Counted from the stretch's first letter, positions 1 through 10,018 are shown. The stretch is DNA of 64,000 nucleotides from Streptomyces fildesensis (GCF_016107395.1 NZ_JAAIKO010000002.1:310001-374000); one strand, 5' to 3'. The notes: generated by a model not told the origin, from the letters alone. Made by a program: numbers and translations.

Positions 1-956
<956 letters not shown>

Positions 957-984
957 GTCACGGCCTAGCCACGCAGATGTGAGT

Positions 985-1028
985 GACAGGGCTCGGCCGA
1001 CGCGATGACGCGTCGGCCGGGCCCTGTC
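985..1028 (+). terminator. 20-bp hairpin between gap and pgk
   Basis: Arms at 985-1004 and 1009-1028 pair over 20 positions with a single G-U pair and a 4-nt loop (ATGA). It lies 28 nt after the gap stop and 29 nt before the pgk start. There is no U-tract, as is usual in streptomycetes. It could be a partial terminator or an mRNA 3'-end stabiliser that lets gap be expressed above pgk-tpiA; the sequence cannot decide which. Confidence 0.7.
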
Positions 1029-1057
1029 CCTTGTCGACCACGAGGAGCCCACCGGAT

Positions 1058-2272
1058 ATGAAGACGATCGACGACCTCCTGAACGAGGGACAGGTCGCGG
1101 GCAAGCGGGTGTTCGTCCGCGCCGACCTGAACGTGCCGCTCTCCGGCGCCACCATCACCGACGACGGCCGGATCCGTGCCGCCGTCCCGACCATCACCAA
1201 GCTCGTCGCCGCGGGCGCGAAGGTGATCGTCGCCTCACACCTGGGCCGCCCCAAGGGCGAGCCCGACCCGCAGTTCTCGCTCGCACCGGTCGCCGTACGC
1301 CTCGGCGAACTGCTCGGCACGGAGGTCGCGTTCGCGGCCGACACCGTCGGGGACAGCGCGCAGGCGGCCGTCGCCGGACTGGCCGACGGCGGCGTGGTGC
1401 TGCTGGAGAACCTGCGGTTCAACGCGGGCGAGACCGCGAAGGACGATGCCGAGCGCGGCGCCTTCGCCGACCGCCTGGCATCGCTCGCGGACGTCTACGT
1501 CGGTGACGGCTTCGGCGCCGTGCACCGCAAGCACGCCTCCGTGTTCGACCTCCCGGCGCGCCTCCCGCACTTCGCGGGCGGCCTGATCGCCACCGAGGTC
1601 GACGTACTGAAGGAGCTCACCTCCGAGGTGAAGCGGCCGTACGCGGTCGTGCTCGGCGGGGCGAAGGTCTCCGACAAGCTCGGTGTCATCGACCACCTGC
1701 TGGAGAAGGCCGACCGGATCCTGATCGGCGGCGGCATGGTCTTCACCTTCCTCAAGGCCCAGGGCCACGAGGTGGGCAGGAGCATGCTCCAGGAGGACCA
1801 GATCCCGGTCGTCCAGGAGTACCTCAAGCGCGCCGAGGCCAAGGGCGTGGAGTTCGTGCTGCCGGTCGACGTCGTCGCCGCGGGCGCCTTCCCCGACCTC
1901 AAGGCGCAGGCGCCGACCAACCCGGTGACCGTCGACGTCGACGCCATCCCGGCCGACGTGATGGGCCTGGACATCGGTCCGAAGTCCGGTGCGCTCTTCG
2001 CCTCGAAGCTCGCCGACGCGGCCACCGTGTTCTGGAACGGCCCGATGGGTGTCTTCGAGCACCCGGACTACGCCGAGGGCACCCGCGCGGTCGCCCAGGC
2101 CCTGATCGACAGCCCAGCGTTCACCGTGGTCGGCGGCGGTGACTCGGCCGCGGCCGTGCGCATCCTCGGCTTCGACGAGAACGCTTTCGGCCACATCTCG
2201 ACCGGTGGCGGCGCGAGCCTCGAATACCTCGAGGGCAAGACGCTCCCCGGCCTCGCCGCACTGGAGGACTGA
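1058..2272 (+). CDS. pgk: Phosphoglycerate kinase
   Basis: Catalyses ATP formation from 1,3-bisphosphoglycerate in glycolysis. The product has 404 residues, close to the family norm. The substrate motif RADLNVP is at residues 21-27, followed by [23 protein letters not shown], the NGPMGVFE loop and the ATP-site GGGDSAAAV near the C terminus. The ATG at 1058 was chosen because GAGGAG (about 1042-1047) precedes it and the protein then begins MKTIDDLL as in relatives; an in-frame start 75 nt upstream falls inside the gap-pgk hairpin region and is rejected. tpiA follows after 6 nt, so the two are co-transcribed. Confidence 0.97.
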   Translation: MKTIDDLLNEGQVAGKRVFVRADLNVPLSGATITDDGRIRAAVPTITKLVAAGAKVIVASHLGRPKGEPDPQFSLAPVAVRLGELLGTEVAFAADTVGDSAQAAVAGLADGGVVLLENLRFNAGETAKDDAERGAFADRLASLADVYVGDGFGAVHRKHASVFDLPARLPHFAGGLIATEVDVLKELTSEVKRPYAVVLGGAKVSDKLGVIDHLLEKADRILIGGGMVFTFLKAQGHEVGRSMLQEDQIPVVQEYLKRAEAKGVEFVLPVDVVAAGAFPDLKAQAPTNPVTVDVDAIPADVMGLDIGPKSGALFASKLADAATVFWNGPMGVFEHPDYAEGTRAVAQALIDSPAFTVVGGGDSAAAVRILGFDENAFGHISTGGGASLEYLEGKTLPGLAALED

Positions 2273-2278
2273 CCCAGC

Positions 2279-3055
2279 ATGAGCACCCGTACCCCGCTGA
2301 TGGCCGGCAACTGGAAGATGAACCTCAACCACCTCGAGGCCATCGCGCACGTCCAGAAGCTCGCCTTCGCGCTCACCGACAAGGACTACGACGCCGTCGA
2401 GGTCGCCGTCCTGCCGCCCTACATCGACCTGCGTTCGGTACAGACCCTGGTCGACGGCGACAAGCTGAAGATCAAGTACGGCGCCCAGGACCTCTCCGCG
2501 CACGATTCCGGCGCGTACACCGGTGAGATCTCCGGATCGATGCTGGCCAAGCTGAAGTGCACGTTCGTGGCCATCGGCCACAGCGAGCGACGCCAGTACC
2601 ACGGTGAGGACGAGGAACTCGTCAACGCCAAGATCAAGGCCGCGTACAAGCACGGGCTGACGCCGATCCTGTGCGTCGGTGAGGGACTGGACGTCCGCAA
2701 GGCCGGTCAGCAGGTCCCGCACACCCTCGCTCAGCTCGACGGCGCGCTGCAGGACATCCCGGCCGAGCAGGCCGAGACGATCGTCGTCGCGTACGAGCCC
2801 GTGTGGGCGATCGGCACCGGCGAGGTCGCCACCCCCGAGGACGCGCAGGAGGTCTGCGGTGCCATCCGCGGCCGCCTCGCCGAGCTGTACAGCCAGGAGC
2901 TGGCCGAAAAGGTCCGTATCCAGTACGGCGGCTCGGTCAAGTCCGGAAACGTTGCGGCGATCATGGCGCAGCCGGACGTGGACGGCGCCCTGATCGGTGG
3001 CGCGGCGCTCGACGCGGAGGAGTTCGTCAAGATCGTCCGCTTCCGCGACCAGTAG
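2279..3055 (+). CDS. tpiA: Triosephosphate isomerase
   Basis: Interconverts dihydroxyacetone phosphate and glyceraldehyde 3-phosphate. The 258-residue TIM barrel has every catalytic element: Lys13 in GNWKMN, the histidine near residue 101 in IGHSERR, the glutamate near 173 in [11 protein letters not shown], and the phosphate-binding YGGSV and ALIGGAAL loops. It starts 6 nt after pgk stops, so it belongs to the same operon. Two small hairpins follow before secG. Confidence 0.97.
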   Translation: MSTRTPLMAGNWKMNLNHLEAIAHVQKLAFALTDKDYDAVEVAVLPPYIDLRSVQTLVDGDKLKIKYGAQDLSAHDSGAYTGEISGSMLAKLKCTFVAIGHSERRQYHGEDEELVNAKIKAAYKHGLTPILCVGEGLDVRKAGQQVPHTLAQLDGALQDIPAEQAETIVVAYEPVWAIGTGEVATPEDAQEVCGAIRGRLAELYSQELAEKVRIQYGGSVKSGNVAAIMAQPDVDGALIGGAALDAEEFVKIVRFRDQ

Positions 3056-3069
3056 GACCAGCAGGCGGT

Positions 3070-3137
3070 GGGCCTAGCAGGCCCGCACGAAGTACCCTGT
3101 CGGGGCCGGACCGGCGCACTGGCGCCCGGTTCGGCCC
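3070..3137 (+). terminator. Two hairpins between tpiA and secG
   Basis: A short perfect hairpin (GGGCCT / AGGCCC, 3070-3084) is followed by a longer one (3103-3114 with 3126-3137), 12 pairs including one G-U and an 11-nt loop. Together they occupy most of the 120-nt gap before secG. They may terminate or attenuate glycolytic transcription; whether secG has its own promoter downstream of them cannot be told from sequence. Confidence 0.5.
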
Positions 3138-3175
3138 TGCGCCGTCCATTTGTAGTCGAGAGAGTTGGTCCAGCC

Positions 3176-3412
3176 GTGGTAGTCGGGTTCTCCATCGCCC
3201 TCATCATCTTCAGCCTGCTGCTTCTGCTGCTGGTGCTGATGCACAAGGGGAAGGGCGGCGGCCTCTCGGACATGTTCGGTGGTGGCATGCAGTCCTCCGT
3301 CGGCGGCTCCTCGGTGGCCGAGCGCAACCTCGACCGGATCACCGTGGTGATCGGTCTGTTGTGGTTTACGTGCATTGTCGTACTTGGTCTGGTGCTCAAG
3401 TTCCAGAAGTAG
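3176..3412 (+). CDS. secG: Preprotein translocase subunit SecG
   Basis: Small membrane subunit of the SecYEG protein-export channel. The product is 78 residues with two membrane segments (about residues 3-22 and 52-73), separated by the conserved cytoplasmic loop HKGKGGGLSDMFGGG. The GTG at 3176 (VVVGFSIALIIF) was chosen because it matches the usual SecG N terminus; the frame stays open upstream to 3068, but that extension is Arg/Pro/Ala-rich and unlike SecG. No strong ribosome-binding site is visible. Linkage of secG to gap-pgk-tpiA is common in actinobacteria. Confidence 0.93.
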   Translation: MVVGFSIALIIFSLLLLLLVLMHKGKGGGLSDMFGGGMQSSVGGSSVAERNLDRITVVIGLLWFTCIVVLGLVLKFQK

Positions 3413-3583
3413 CGCCCGCGGCGTACTCCCGTGAGTCCAGGGAGAACTGACGCCTCGTCGCAAACGCGGCTTATCATGGGAGGGCGTCCTACGGGGCCGG
3501 GTACACCACCTGCCACTGGACGGCACGTAAGGTCTCCGTAAACTGGGCGACCTCGCAGCACCATCACGCAGGGAGTTACGACC

Positions 3584-3919
3584 GTGGCAAGTGGCAACGC
3601 GATCCGTGGCAGTCGGGTCGGAGCGGGGCCGATGGGAGAGGCCGAGCGCGGCGAGTCCGCGCCACGCCTCCGCATCTCCTTCTGGTGCTCGAACGGGCAC
3701 GAGACCCAGCCGAGTTTCGCCAGCGACGCGCAGATCCCGGAGTCCTGGGACTGCCCGCGCTGTGGTTTCCCGGCCGGGCAGGACGAGGAGAACCCGCCGG
3801 CGCCGCCGCGGACCGAGCCGTACAAGACGCACCTGGCCTATGTGCGGGAGCGGCGCAGCGCGGCCGACGGCGAGGCGATCCTCGCCGAGGCCCTCGCGAA
3901 GCTCCGCGGCGAGATCTGA
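3584..3919 (+). CDS. rbpA: RbpA-family RNA polymerase-binding protein
   Basis: Actinobacterial RbpA proteins bind RNA polymerase holoenzyme and principal sigma factors and stabilise promoter opening. The 111-residue product has a central zinc-type cluster (Cys35, His39, Cys57, Cys60 in FWCSNGHE and WDCPRCG) and a C-terminal sigma-interaction-like helix (TEPYKTHLAYVRERRSAADGE). The GTG start is preceded by AGGGAG at 3570-3575. Streptomycetes encode more than one family member; the well-studied RbpA has an N terminus closer to MSERALRGTRL, so this gene next to secG is probably the second paralogue. The symbol therefore names the family rather than a proven orthologue. A candidate -10 TATCAT lies at 3472-3477. 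Confidence 0.8.
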   Translation: MASGNAIRGSRVGAGPMGEAERGESAPRLRISFWCSNGHETQPSFASDAQIPESWDCPRCGFPAGQDEENPPAPPRTEPYKTHLAYVRERRSAADGEAILAEALAKLRGEI

Positions 3920-3979
3920 GAGGTCTTCTCGCGTACGGCACGCGGATATCGCCCCTGTTCGCCGGGCGGGCCCGACCAT

Positions 3980-4033
3980 GGCCTCAGTCGTCGGCCGAGC
4001 TGGACCTTTCCAGCTCGGCCGACGACTGAGGCC
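3980..4033. terminator. Perfect 25-bp bidirectional hairpin terminator
   Basis: Arms at 3980-4004 and 4009-4033 are exact reverse complements over 25 bp with a 4-nt loop (CCTT). It stands between the convergent rbpA-family gene (+) and the RpiR-type regulator (-), 60-80 nt from either stop codon, so it can end transcription from both sides. Confidence 0.9.
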
Positions 4034-4113
4034 GGGGGTCACCCGGCGAACGGGGGTATTTTTCTCCCCTCTGCCGGTCCCGGGCGGCCGTCCGTGCCGG
4101 TGGTCGTGCCGGG

Positions 4114-4992
4114 TCAGCGGCGGCGGGCGCGGGCGGTGTGGCTGTCGGCGATGTGGGCGGTCAGCGCGACTGCCGCGGTGGCCCGCTCGTAGGTGAGCTG
4201 GGCGACCCGGGCCGACAGGCAGTCGATGATCAGCAGGACGGAGTGCCGGGTGCCGTAGCCGCCGCGCCGGAAGCTGGTCTCCGCCGAGGCCGAGGTGAGC
4301 CGGATGTCGGCGGCCTGGGCGATCGGCGAGCGCGGATCGCTGGTGACGGCCACCGTCGTCGCGCCGCGCTCCGCGGCCAGCCGCAGCGGGTCCAGGGCCT
4401 CGCGCGTCGTGCCGGAGTGCGAGATCGCCACGGCCACGTCGGAGGGCGTCAGCAGTGCCGCGGAGGTCTCCGCCGCGTGCACCTCGGTCCAGCCGCGGGC
4501 GGCGCAGCCGATGCCGAACAGCCGGGCCTCGGCCTCCCGCGCGGCGATCCCGGAGCCGCCGACCCCGTACACATCGATCCGGCGGGCCTTGGCGAGCGCC
4601 TGGGCGGCCCGTTCCAGGCTCTCCCGGTCCAGCTTGTCGACGGTGTGCCGCAGGGCCCGCAGATCGGCCTGGGCGACCACCGCGACGACATGGTCGAGAT
4701 CGTCGTCGGGCCCGATGTCCGGGCCCAGCACCGGACTGAGCGGCCCCTCGCCGTCGCCGCCCTGGCTGCGGCCCTGCTCCTGCGCCAGCTCGATCAGCAG
4801 ATGCTGGTAGGAGTCCAGGCCCAGCGCATGGCAGAAACGCGTGACGGTGGCCTGCGACGTGCCCGTACGGCGGCCCAGTTCGGCCGCGGAGCCACGGGTG
4901 GCCGCCACCGGATCCGCCAGCACCAGCTCGCCCACCTTGCGCAAGGAATCGGACATGCGGGGGAGTTCGGAGCGGATCAGGGCGATGACCAT
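4114..4992 (-). CDS. MurR/RpiR-family transcriptional regulator with SIS domain
   Basis: 292-residue regulator. An N-terminal RpiR helix-turn-helix lies at about residues 1-75 (recognition helix in GTSQATVTRFCHALGL). A C-terminal SIS sugar-phosphate-binding domain spans about 120-265 (IDVYGVGGSGIAAREAEARL, AISHSGTTREALDPLRLAAERG). Family members sense phosphosugars such as MurNAc-6-P, GlcNAc-6-P or ribose-5-P. It is divergent from a sugar kinase and an SIS enzyme gene, which are its likely targets. Palindromic sites sit at 5055-5067 and 6148-6162. The effector is inferred only to be a phosphorylated amino sugar. Confidence 0.88.
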   Translation of the reverse strand: MVIALIRSELPRMSDSLRKVGELVLADPVAATRGSAAELGRRTGTSQATVTRFCHALGLDSYQHLLIELAQEQGRSQGGDGEGPLSPVLGPDIGPDDDLDHVVAVVAQADLRALRHTVDKLDRESLERAAQALAKARRIDVYGVGGSGIAAREAEARLFGIGCAARGWTEVHAAETSAALLTPSDVAVAISHSGTTREALDPLRLAAERGATTVAVTSDPRSPIAQAADIRLTSASAETSFRRGGYGTRHSVLLIIDCLSARVAQLTYERATAAVALTAHIADSHTARARRR

Positions 4993-5053
4993 GACGACTC
5001 GTCTCGGCTGGGGTCTTGTCGGTCAGTGAATCTATCAATCACCATGCGGTGTG

Positions 5054-6133
5054 ATGAATGAAATTCACAACCGAACCCATCGCGGTGACGACGACCGCCG
5101 GTCCGCGCCGGCCGGCCGGTCGCTGGTGGTCGGCATCGACGCGGGCGGGACCCGGATCCGCGCCTATCTGGCCGGGGCGACGGCCGGGGCCGGGGCGACG
5201 GCGGCGGACGAGGCCGGCGTCGTCGGCGGGGTGATCGGCGAGGGCGCCGGCGGTCCCGGCAACGCGATGAGCGTGCCGCAGCCGGAGCTGACCCGGCACC
5301 TGGCCGCCGCGCTCGGCGCCGCGGTCCCGGCGGAGCTGCGCGGCTCGGTCGCCGCCGTGCTGGGCGGCTTCGCGGGCGCCGCCCCGGACACCGGTCCCGA
5401 CACCGGCCACGGCCTCGCGCTGTCCTGCCTCCGGGCGGCGCTCGCCGAGACCGGTATCGACGCCGCGAAGGTGGCGGTCCGCGGCGACATCGAGATCGCC
5501 TTCGCCTCCGCGCCGGGCATGCCCGCCGACGGGCTGCTGCTCATCGCGGGGACCGGCGCCGCGTCGGCACGCATCACCGGGCGCCGGCAGGTGCTGACGG
5601 TGGACGGTGACGGATGGCTGCTCGGTGACGAGGGCGGCGGCTTCTGGCTGGGCCGGGAGGCCGTCAGGGCGGCGCTGCGGGCGTTGACCGGGCGCGGGCC
5701 CTGGACCTCGCTGGTCGGCGCGGTGGCGGCGCACTACCTGGCGTCCGGTGGCGATCCGGCGGGCCTCCCCGGGTCGGTGGAGCAGACGGACCGGCAGCGC
5801 CTGGGGGAGCTGCGGGATCTGATCGTGCCCCTGGTGTACGCGCGGCCGCCGGTGCGGCTGGCGGCGCTGAGCCCGCTGGTCGTCGCCGCCGACCGGGCCG
5901 GCGACCAGGTCGCCGGGGAACTGCTCGACGCGGCGGCCGCCGAACTCGGCAGGACCGTCGCCGCGTTGCGTCCCGTGGCGGGCGAGCCGCTGGTGGTCAC
6001 CGGCGGTCTGCTGGCTCCGGCCGGGCCGCTGCTGGACAGGCTGTCGCGGCGTGCGCTGGCGATGGGGCTGCGGGTCGTCCCGGTGCCGGACGGCGGTGCG
6101 GGCGCGGTGGCGCTGGCGAGGCTCTTGACGTGA
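5054..6133 (+). CDS. BadF/BadG/BcrA-type ATPase, N-acetylglucosamine kinase-like
   Basis: Predicted sugar kinase of the ASKHA fold (359 residues). The phosphate-1 loop is at residues 27-33 (GIDAGGT), IAGTGAASA forms the second phosphate contact, and DGDGWLLGDEGGGFWLGR is the signature of GlcNAc/glucosamine kinases of the BadF group. The C terminus VTGGLLAPAGPL closes the adenosine site. The ATG at 5054 was chosen over the GTG three bases upstream; neither has a clear ribosome-binding site. It lies next to an SIS protein and an RpiR regulator, which supports an amino-sugar or anhydrosugar substrate. The exact sugar cannot be read from sequence. Confidence 0.8.
   Translation: MNEIHNRTHRGDDDRRSAPAGRSLVVGIDAGGTRIRAYLAGATAGAGATAADEAGVVGGVIGEGAGGPGNAMSVPQPELTRHLAAALGAAVPAELRGSVAAVLGGFAGAAPDTGPDTGHGLALSCLRAALAETGIDAAKVAVRGDIEIAFASAPGMPADGLLLIAGTGAASARITGRRQVLTVDGDGWLLGDEGGGFWLGREAVRAALRALTGRGPWTSLVGAVAAHYLASGGDPAGLPGSVEQTDRQRLGELRDLIVPLVYARPPVRLAALSPLVVAADRAGDQVAGELLDAAAAELGRTVAALRPVAGEPLVVTGGLLAPAGPLLDRLSRRALAMGLRVVPVPDGGAGAVALARLLT
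5055..5067. promoter_or_regulatory. Candidate RpiR-type operator at the kinase start
   Basis: TGAAT-GAA-ATTCA is a perfect 5-3-5 inverted repeat that overlaps the first codons of the kinase gene. The word TGAATGAA recurs in inverted orientation before the SIS gene (TTCATTCA, about 6179-6186). Binding there would block transcription or translation of the kinase. Confidence 0.45.
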
Positions 6134-6147
6134 CCACGATAGTCGGT

Positions 6148-6162
6148 TCATTGTTTCAATGA
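6148..6162. promoter_or_regulatory. Candidate operator before the SIS gene
   Basis: TCATTG-TTT-CAATGA is a perfect 6-3-6 inverted repeat 43 nt before the SIS gene start, in the short gap after the kinase. It resembles the site at the kinase start in its A/T-rich TTCATT/AATGA words, as expected if one RpiR-type repressor acts on both. Confidence 0.45.
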
Positions 6163-6205
6163 CTCGTCGGAATGATGGTTCATTCAACCAAGGAGGGTGT
6201 CGGCC

Positions 6206-6970
6206 ATGGCCGAACCACAGCTCAGCGCCGCCCGGTTCGCCGAGCACGGCCGCGCCGCCGTCGAGCGGGCGATCGGAGCCAACACCGACTCCGTCGCCGC
6301 CGCGGCCCGCCTCATCGCCGACAGCGTCGCCGCCAACGGTGTCGTCCACGCCTTCGGCACCGGTCACTCGCAGGCCACCGCGCTGGAGATCGCCGGCCGG
6401 GCCGGCGGCCTCGTCCCGACCAGCCGCATCGGCCTCTCCGACCTGGTGCTGCGCGGCGGCGAGGACCGCTCCGTACTCGCCGACCCGCTACTGGAACGCT
6501 CCCCGGGCCTGGCCAAACGGCTCTACGAGCTGGCCACCCCGCAGCCGCAGGACCTCTTCGTGATCATCTCCAACTCCGGCGTCAACAACTCCATCGTCGA
6601 CATGGCCCTCCAGGTCAAGGAGTCCGGGCACCGGCTGATCGCCCTCACCTCCCTGGAGCACACCCATGCGGTGCCCGCGCTCCACAGCAGCGGAAAGCGG
6701 CTCGCCGACCTCGCCGACGCCGTACTCGACAACTGCGCGCCGGCCGGCGACGCCCTGCTGCCGATGCCGGACGGCGGCGCGCTCTGCGGGGTCTCCACCA
6801 TCACTTCCGCGCTGCTCGTCCAGATGGTCGTCGCCGAGGCGGTCGGCATCCTGACCGCCGAGGGGCACGAACCGCCGGTCTACATCTCGGCCAACCTGCC
6901 CGGCGGATTCGAGCGCAACGCCGTCCTGGAGGCCCGCTACGAGGGCCGGCTGCACCGCGGCGGTTTCTGA
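6206..6970 (+). CDS. SIS domain protein (UPF0309 type; NagS/MurQ-like candidate)
   Basis: 254-residue single SIS-domain protein. It shows HAFGTGHSQ (about residues 48-56), SRIGLSDLVLRGGEDRS, IISNSGVNNSIVDMAL and the C-terminal PVYISANLPGGFERN. The family is related to MurQ etherases and to sugar isomerases; a streptomycete member was reported (from memory) to dehydrate GlcNAc-6-phosphate. The ATG at 6206 follows AAGGAGG at about 6190-6195. The upstream kinase would supply the phosphosugar and the RpiR regulator would sense it. Whether this enzyme is an isomerase, lyase or dehydratase is not decided by sequence. Confidence 0.82.
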   Translation: MAEPQLSAARFAEHGRAAVERAIGANTDSVAAAARLIADSVAANGVVHAFGTGHSQATALEIAGRAGGLVPTSRIGLSDLVLRGGEDRSVLADPLLERSPGLAKRLYELATPQPQDLFVIISNSGVNNSIVDMALQVKESGHRLIALTSLEHTHAVPALHSSGKRLADLADAVLDNCAPAGDALLPMPDGGALCGVSTITSALLVQMVVAEAVGILTAEGHEPPVYISANLPGGFERNAVLEARYEGRLHRGGF

Positions 6971-7059
6971 ACGCGGCTCTTCCCACCGGTGCCACGGGCG
7001 TTGTCAGTGGCCGCCGCTACGGTGCCAGGACTGATCACATCCTGGCCCGAGGGGGAGCT

Positions 7060-8289
7060 TTGACCGCGAACGACAGCGATCTGCGGCCGGCCGTGGAGAG
7101 CGCCGTGCCGTCCTGGCGCGGCGGCTTCGGCCGGCTGTGGAGCGCCGCGGTGGTCTCGCGGCTGGGGGACGGACTGCGCACCGCCGCACTGCCGTTGCTC
7201 GCGGTCGGGCTCACCGACTCCCCGCTGCTCGTCTCGCTGGTCACGGCGGCCGGATTCCTGCCCTGGATCCTGTTCGGCCTGCTCGGCGGCGCGATCGCCG
7301 ACCGCGTGGACCAGCGGCGCGCCATGTGGGCGGTCGACGCGGTGCGCTGCGCGCTGATGGCCTGCTTCGCGCTCGCCGTGTGGCTGGACGAGGTGAGCAT
7401 CGCCCTGCTGCTGGTGCCGGCCTTCGTCCTGACGACGCTGCAGACCCTCTTCGACAACGCCGCGACCGCGCTGCTGCCGACGGTCGTCCCCACCGCCTCC
7501 CTCGGCCGCGCCAACGCGCGCCTGATGACCGGGCAGACCATCGCGGGCACCTTTCTCGGCGCACCCCTGGTGCCCCTGCTGATCGGGCTCTCCGCCGGAC
7601 TGCCGTTCGCGGTCGACGCGGCGACGTATCTGCTCGCCGCGGCGCTGGTCGCCTCGATACGCACGGCCCCGCGCGAGCGCGCCCCGCGCCCGCCGGGCCG
7701 GACGTTGCGGCAGGACATCGCCGAGGGCATCCGGGTGCTGTGGGGGGACCGGGTCCTGCGGTCGCTCTGCACGGCCAACACCGTCGTCAACATCGGGATG
7801 GGCGCGCTCATCGCCACCCTGGTCCTGCACGTCACCGGGTGGCTGCACGCCGGGCACTCCGGGTACGCGGCCGTGCTCACCGCCTACGGCGCCGGCAGCG
7901 TGGCCGGCGGTCTGGCGGCCGGCCGGATCTCCGAACTCCTGGGCAGGACCAGAGCGCTGGTGGCCGGCCTGGTGCTGCAGAGCTGCGCCCTGATCGTGCT
8001 CGGCACCGTACGGTCGCTGCCCGTCGCGGTCGTCGTCCTGGCGCTCTTCGGCGCCATGGGGATGCTGTGGAACGTCAACGAGGTCACCCTCATGCAGGAG
8101 CGGACGCCCGCCGCCCTGCTGGGCCGGGTCAGCGCCGCCAACCGCACCCTGTCGACCGCCGGGGCCCCGCTCGGCGCCCTGCTCGGCGGCGCGGTGGCGA
8201 CGGCGTGGGGACTGAACACCCCGGCGCTGGCCGCCGCCGCGCTCTTCGCCTGCGGGGTGATCGCGCTCCTACCGGCCGTCATCAATTAG
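7060..8289 (+). CDS. MFS transporter (enterobactin-exporter/DHA3-like)
   Basis: 409-residue integral membrane protein with about 10-12 hydrophobic segments and the MFS loop motif GGAIADRVDQRR after helix 2. The long cytoplasmic loop and overall form resemble DHA3-type drug or metabolite exporters. The TTG at 7060 was chosen because GGGGGAG (7050-7056) lies directly upstream; the same frame stays open back to 6172, but that is the out-of-frame shadow of the SIS gene. It follows the SIS gene by 89 nt and stops 9 nt before pgi. Its substrate is unknown; uptake or export of an amino-sugar derivative is only inferred from position. Confidence 0.82.
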   Translation: MTANDSDLRPAVESAVPSWRGGFGRLWSAAVVSRLGDGLRTAALPLLAVGLTDSPLLVSLVTAAGFLPWILFGLLGGAIADRVDQRRAMWAVDAVRCALMACFALAVWLDEVSIALLLVPAFVLTTLQTLFDNAATALLPTVVPTASLGRANARLMTGQTIAGTFLGAPLVPLLIGLSAGLPFAVDAATYLLAAALVASIRTAPRERAPRPPGRTLRQDIAEGIRVLWGDRVLRSLCTANTVVNIGMGALIATLVLHVTGWLHAGHSGYAAVLTAYGAGSVAGGLAAGRISELLGRTRALVAGLVLQSCALIVLGTVRSLPVAVVVLALFGAMGMLWNVNEVTLMQERTPAALLGRVSAANRTLSTAGAPLGALLGGAVATAWGLNTPALAAAALFACGVIALLPAVIN

Positions 8290-8298
8290 TTTGGACCC

Positions 8299-9957
8299 AT
8301 GTCCGACACCAATACGCACGGCCGTGCCCGGCTCGACCAGCTGCCCGAATGGCACGCCCTGGGCAAACACCGCGAAGAGCTGGGGGAGGTGCGGCTGCGC
8401 GAACTGTTCGACCAGGATCCGCAGCGCGCCGACCGGTACTCCCTGCAGGTCGGTGATCTGCACCTGGACTACTCCAAGCACCTGGTGACCGACGAGACCC
8501 TGCGGCTGCTGCGTGAGTTGGCGGCGTCGAGCGGCGTGGCCGAACTGCGCGACGCGATGTTCCGCGGCGAGCGGATCAACGTCACCGAGGACCGCGCGGT
8601 GCTGCACACCGCGCTGCGCGCACCGCGCTCCTCCGTCATCCAGGTCGACGGCCATGACGTCGTGCCCGCCGTTCACGCCGTCCTCAGCAAGATGTCCGTC
8701 TTCACCGACCGGATCCGCTCCGGCGAGTGGACCGGCCACACCGGCAAGCGCATCACCAACATCGTCAACATCGGCATCGGCGGCTCCGACCTGGGCCCGG
8801 CGATGGCGTACGAGGTGCTGCGCCCGTACGCCGACCGCGGGCTGACGCTCCGTTTCGTGTCCAACGTCGACGGCGCGGACCTGCACGAGGCGCTGCGGGA
8901 CCTGGACCCGGCCGAGACGCTCTTCGTCATCGCCTCGAAGACGTTCACCACCATCGAGACCATCACCAACGCCACCTCCGCCCGCAACTGGCTGCTGACC
9001 GGCCTGAACGCCGACACCTCGGCCGTCGCCAAGCACTTCGTCGCGCTGTCCACGAACGCGGAGAAGGTCACCGAGTTCGGCATTGACCCGGCCAACATGT
9101 TCGAGTTCTGGGACTGGGTCGGCGGCCGGTACTCCTTCGACTCGGCGATCGGCCTCTCGCTGATGCTCGCCATCGGCCCGGACCACTTCCGCGAGATGCT
9201 GGCCGGCTTCCACCTCGTGGACGAGCACTTCCGCTACGCCCCGCCGGAGGAGAACGTCCCGCTGCTGCTCGGCCTGTTGGGCGTCTGGTACGGCGGTTTC
9301 CACGACGCGCAGTCGCACGCGGTCCTCCCGTACAGCCACTACCTGTCGCGGTTCACCGCGTATCTGCAGCAGCTGGACATGGAGTCCAACGGCAAGTCCG
9401 TGGACCGGCAGGGCAATCCGGTGGCGTGGCAGACCGGTCCGGTGGTCTGGGGCACCCCGGGCACCAACGGCCAGCACGCCTACTACCAGCTGCTGCACCA
9501 GGGCACCAAGGTCATCCCGGCGGACTTCATCGGCTTCGCCAATCCCATCGGCGAACTCGGCCCGCTCGCGGACCAGCACGACCTGCTGATGGCCAACTTC
9601 TTCGCGCAGACCCAGGCGCTGGCCTTCGGCAAGACACCGGAAGAGGTCGCCGCGGAGGGCGTGCCCGCCGAACTGGTGCCGCACAAGACGTTCCGCGGCA
9701 ACCACCCGACGACCACCATCCTGGCCACCGAGCTCAGCCCGTCGGTGCTCGGCCAGCTGATCGCGCTCTACGAGCACAAGGTGTTCGTCCAGGGCGCGGT
9801 GTGGAACATCGACTCCTTCGACCAGTGGGGAGTCGAGCTGGGCAAGGTGCTCGCCAAGCGGATCGAGCCCGCGCTCAGCCAGGGCGCGACCATTCCCGGC
9901 CTGGACGGGTCCACGGAGGCGCTGGTCCGGCGCTACCGGGAACTGCGCGGCCGCTGA
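8299..9957 (+). CDS. pgi: Glucose-6-phosphate isomerase
   Basis: Interconverts glucose 6-phosphate and fructose 6-phosphate, linking glycolysis to the pentose phosphate operon just downstream on the other strand. The product has 552 residues. Motifs visible are [38 protein letters not shown] (phosphate binding), [19 protein letters not shown] (second signature region), the catalytic glutamate in [10 protein letters not shown] and the C-terminal lysine region WGVELGK. It begins 9 nt after the MFS gene, so it may be partly co-transcribed with the amino-sugar module. Transcription ends at the 19-bp hairpin downstream. Confidence 0.96.
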   Translation: MSDTNTHGRARLDQLPEWHALGKHREELGEVRLRELFDQDPQRADRYSLQVGDLHLDYSKHLVTDETLRLLRELAASSGVAELRDAMFRGERINVTEDRAVLHTALRAPRSSVIQVDGHDVVPAVHAVLSKMSVFTDRIRSGEWTGHTGKRITNIVNIGIGGSDLGPAMAYEVLRPYADRGLTLRFVSNVDGADLHEALRDLDPAETLFVIASKTFTTIETITNATSARNWLLTGLNADTSAVAKHFVALSTNAEKVTEFGIDPANMFEFWDWVGGRYSFDSAIGLSLMLAIGPDHFREMLAGFHLVDEHFRYAPPEENVPLLLGLLGVWYGGFHDAQSHAVLPYSHYLSRFTAYLQQLDMESNGKSVDRQGNPVAWQTGPVVWGTPGTNGQHAYYQLLHQGTKVIPADFIGFANPIGELGPLADQHDLLMANFFAQTQALAFGKTPEEVAAEGVPAELVPHKTFRGNHPTTTILATELSPSVLGQLIALYEHKVFVQGAVWNIDSFDQWGVELGKVLAKRIEPALSQGATIPGLDGSTEALVRRYRELRGR

Positions 9958-9975
9958 ACGGCTGCTGAAAGCCGA

Positions 9976-10018
9976 ACGGCCGCCGGCCGGGCTGATGTCC
10001 AGCCCGGCCGGCGGCCGT
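9976..10018. terminator. Perfect 19-bp bidirectional terminator
   Basis: Arms 9976-9994 and 10000-10018 are exact reverse complements, with a 5-nt loop, between the convergent pgi (+) and pgl (-) genes. Confidence 0.9.

Noticed and set aside
1235..2722. Open frame of nearly 500 codons opposite pgk-tpiA
   Set aside because: Antisense shadow of two confidently identified glycolytic genes; the product is low-complexity Arg/Val/Gly.
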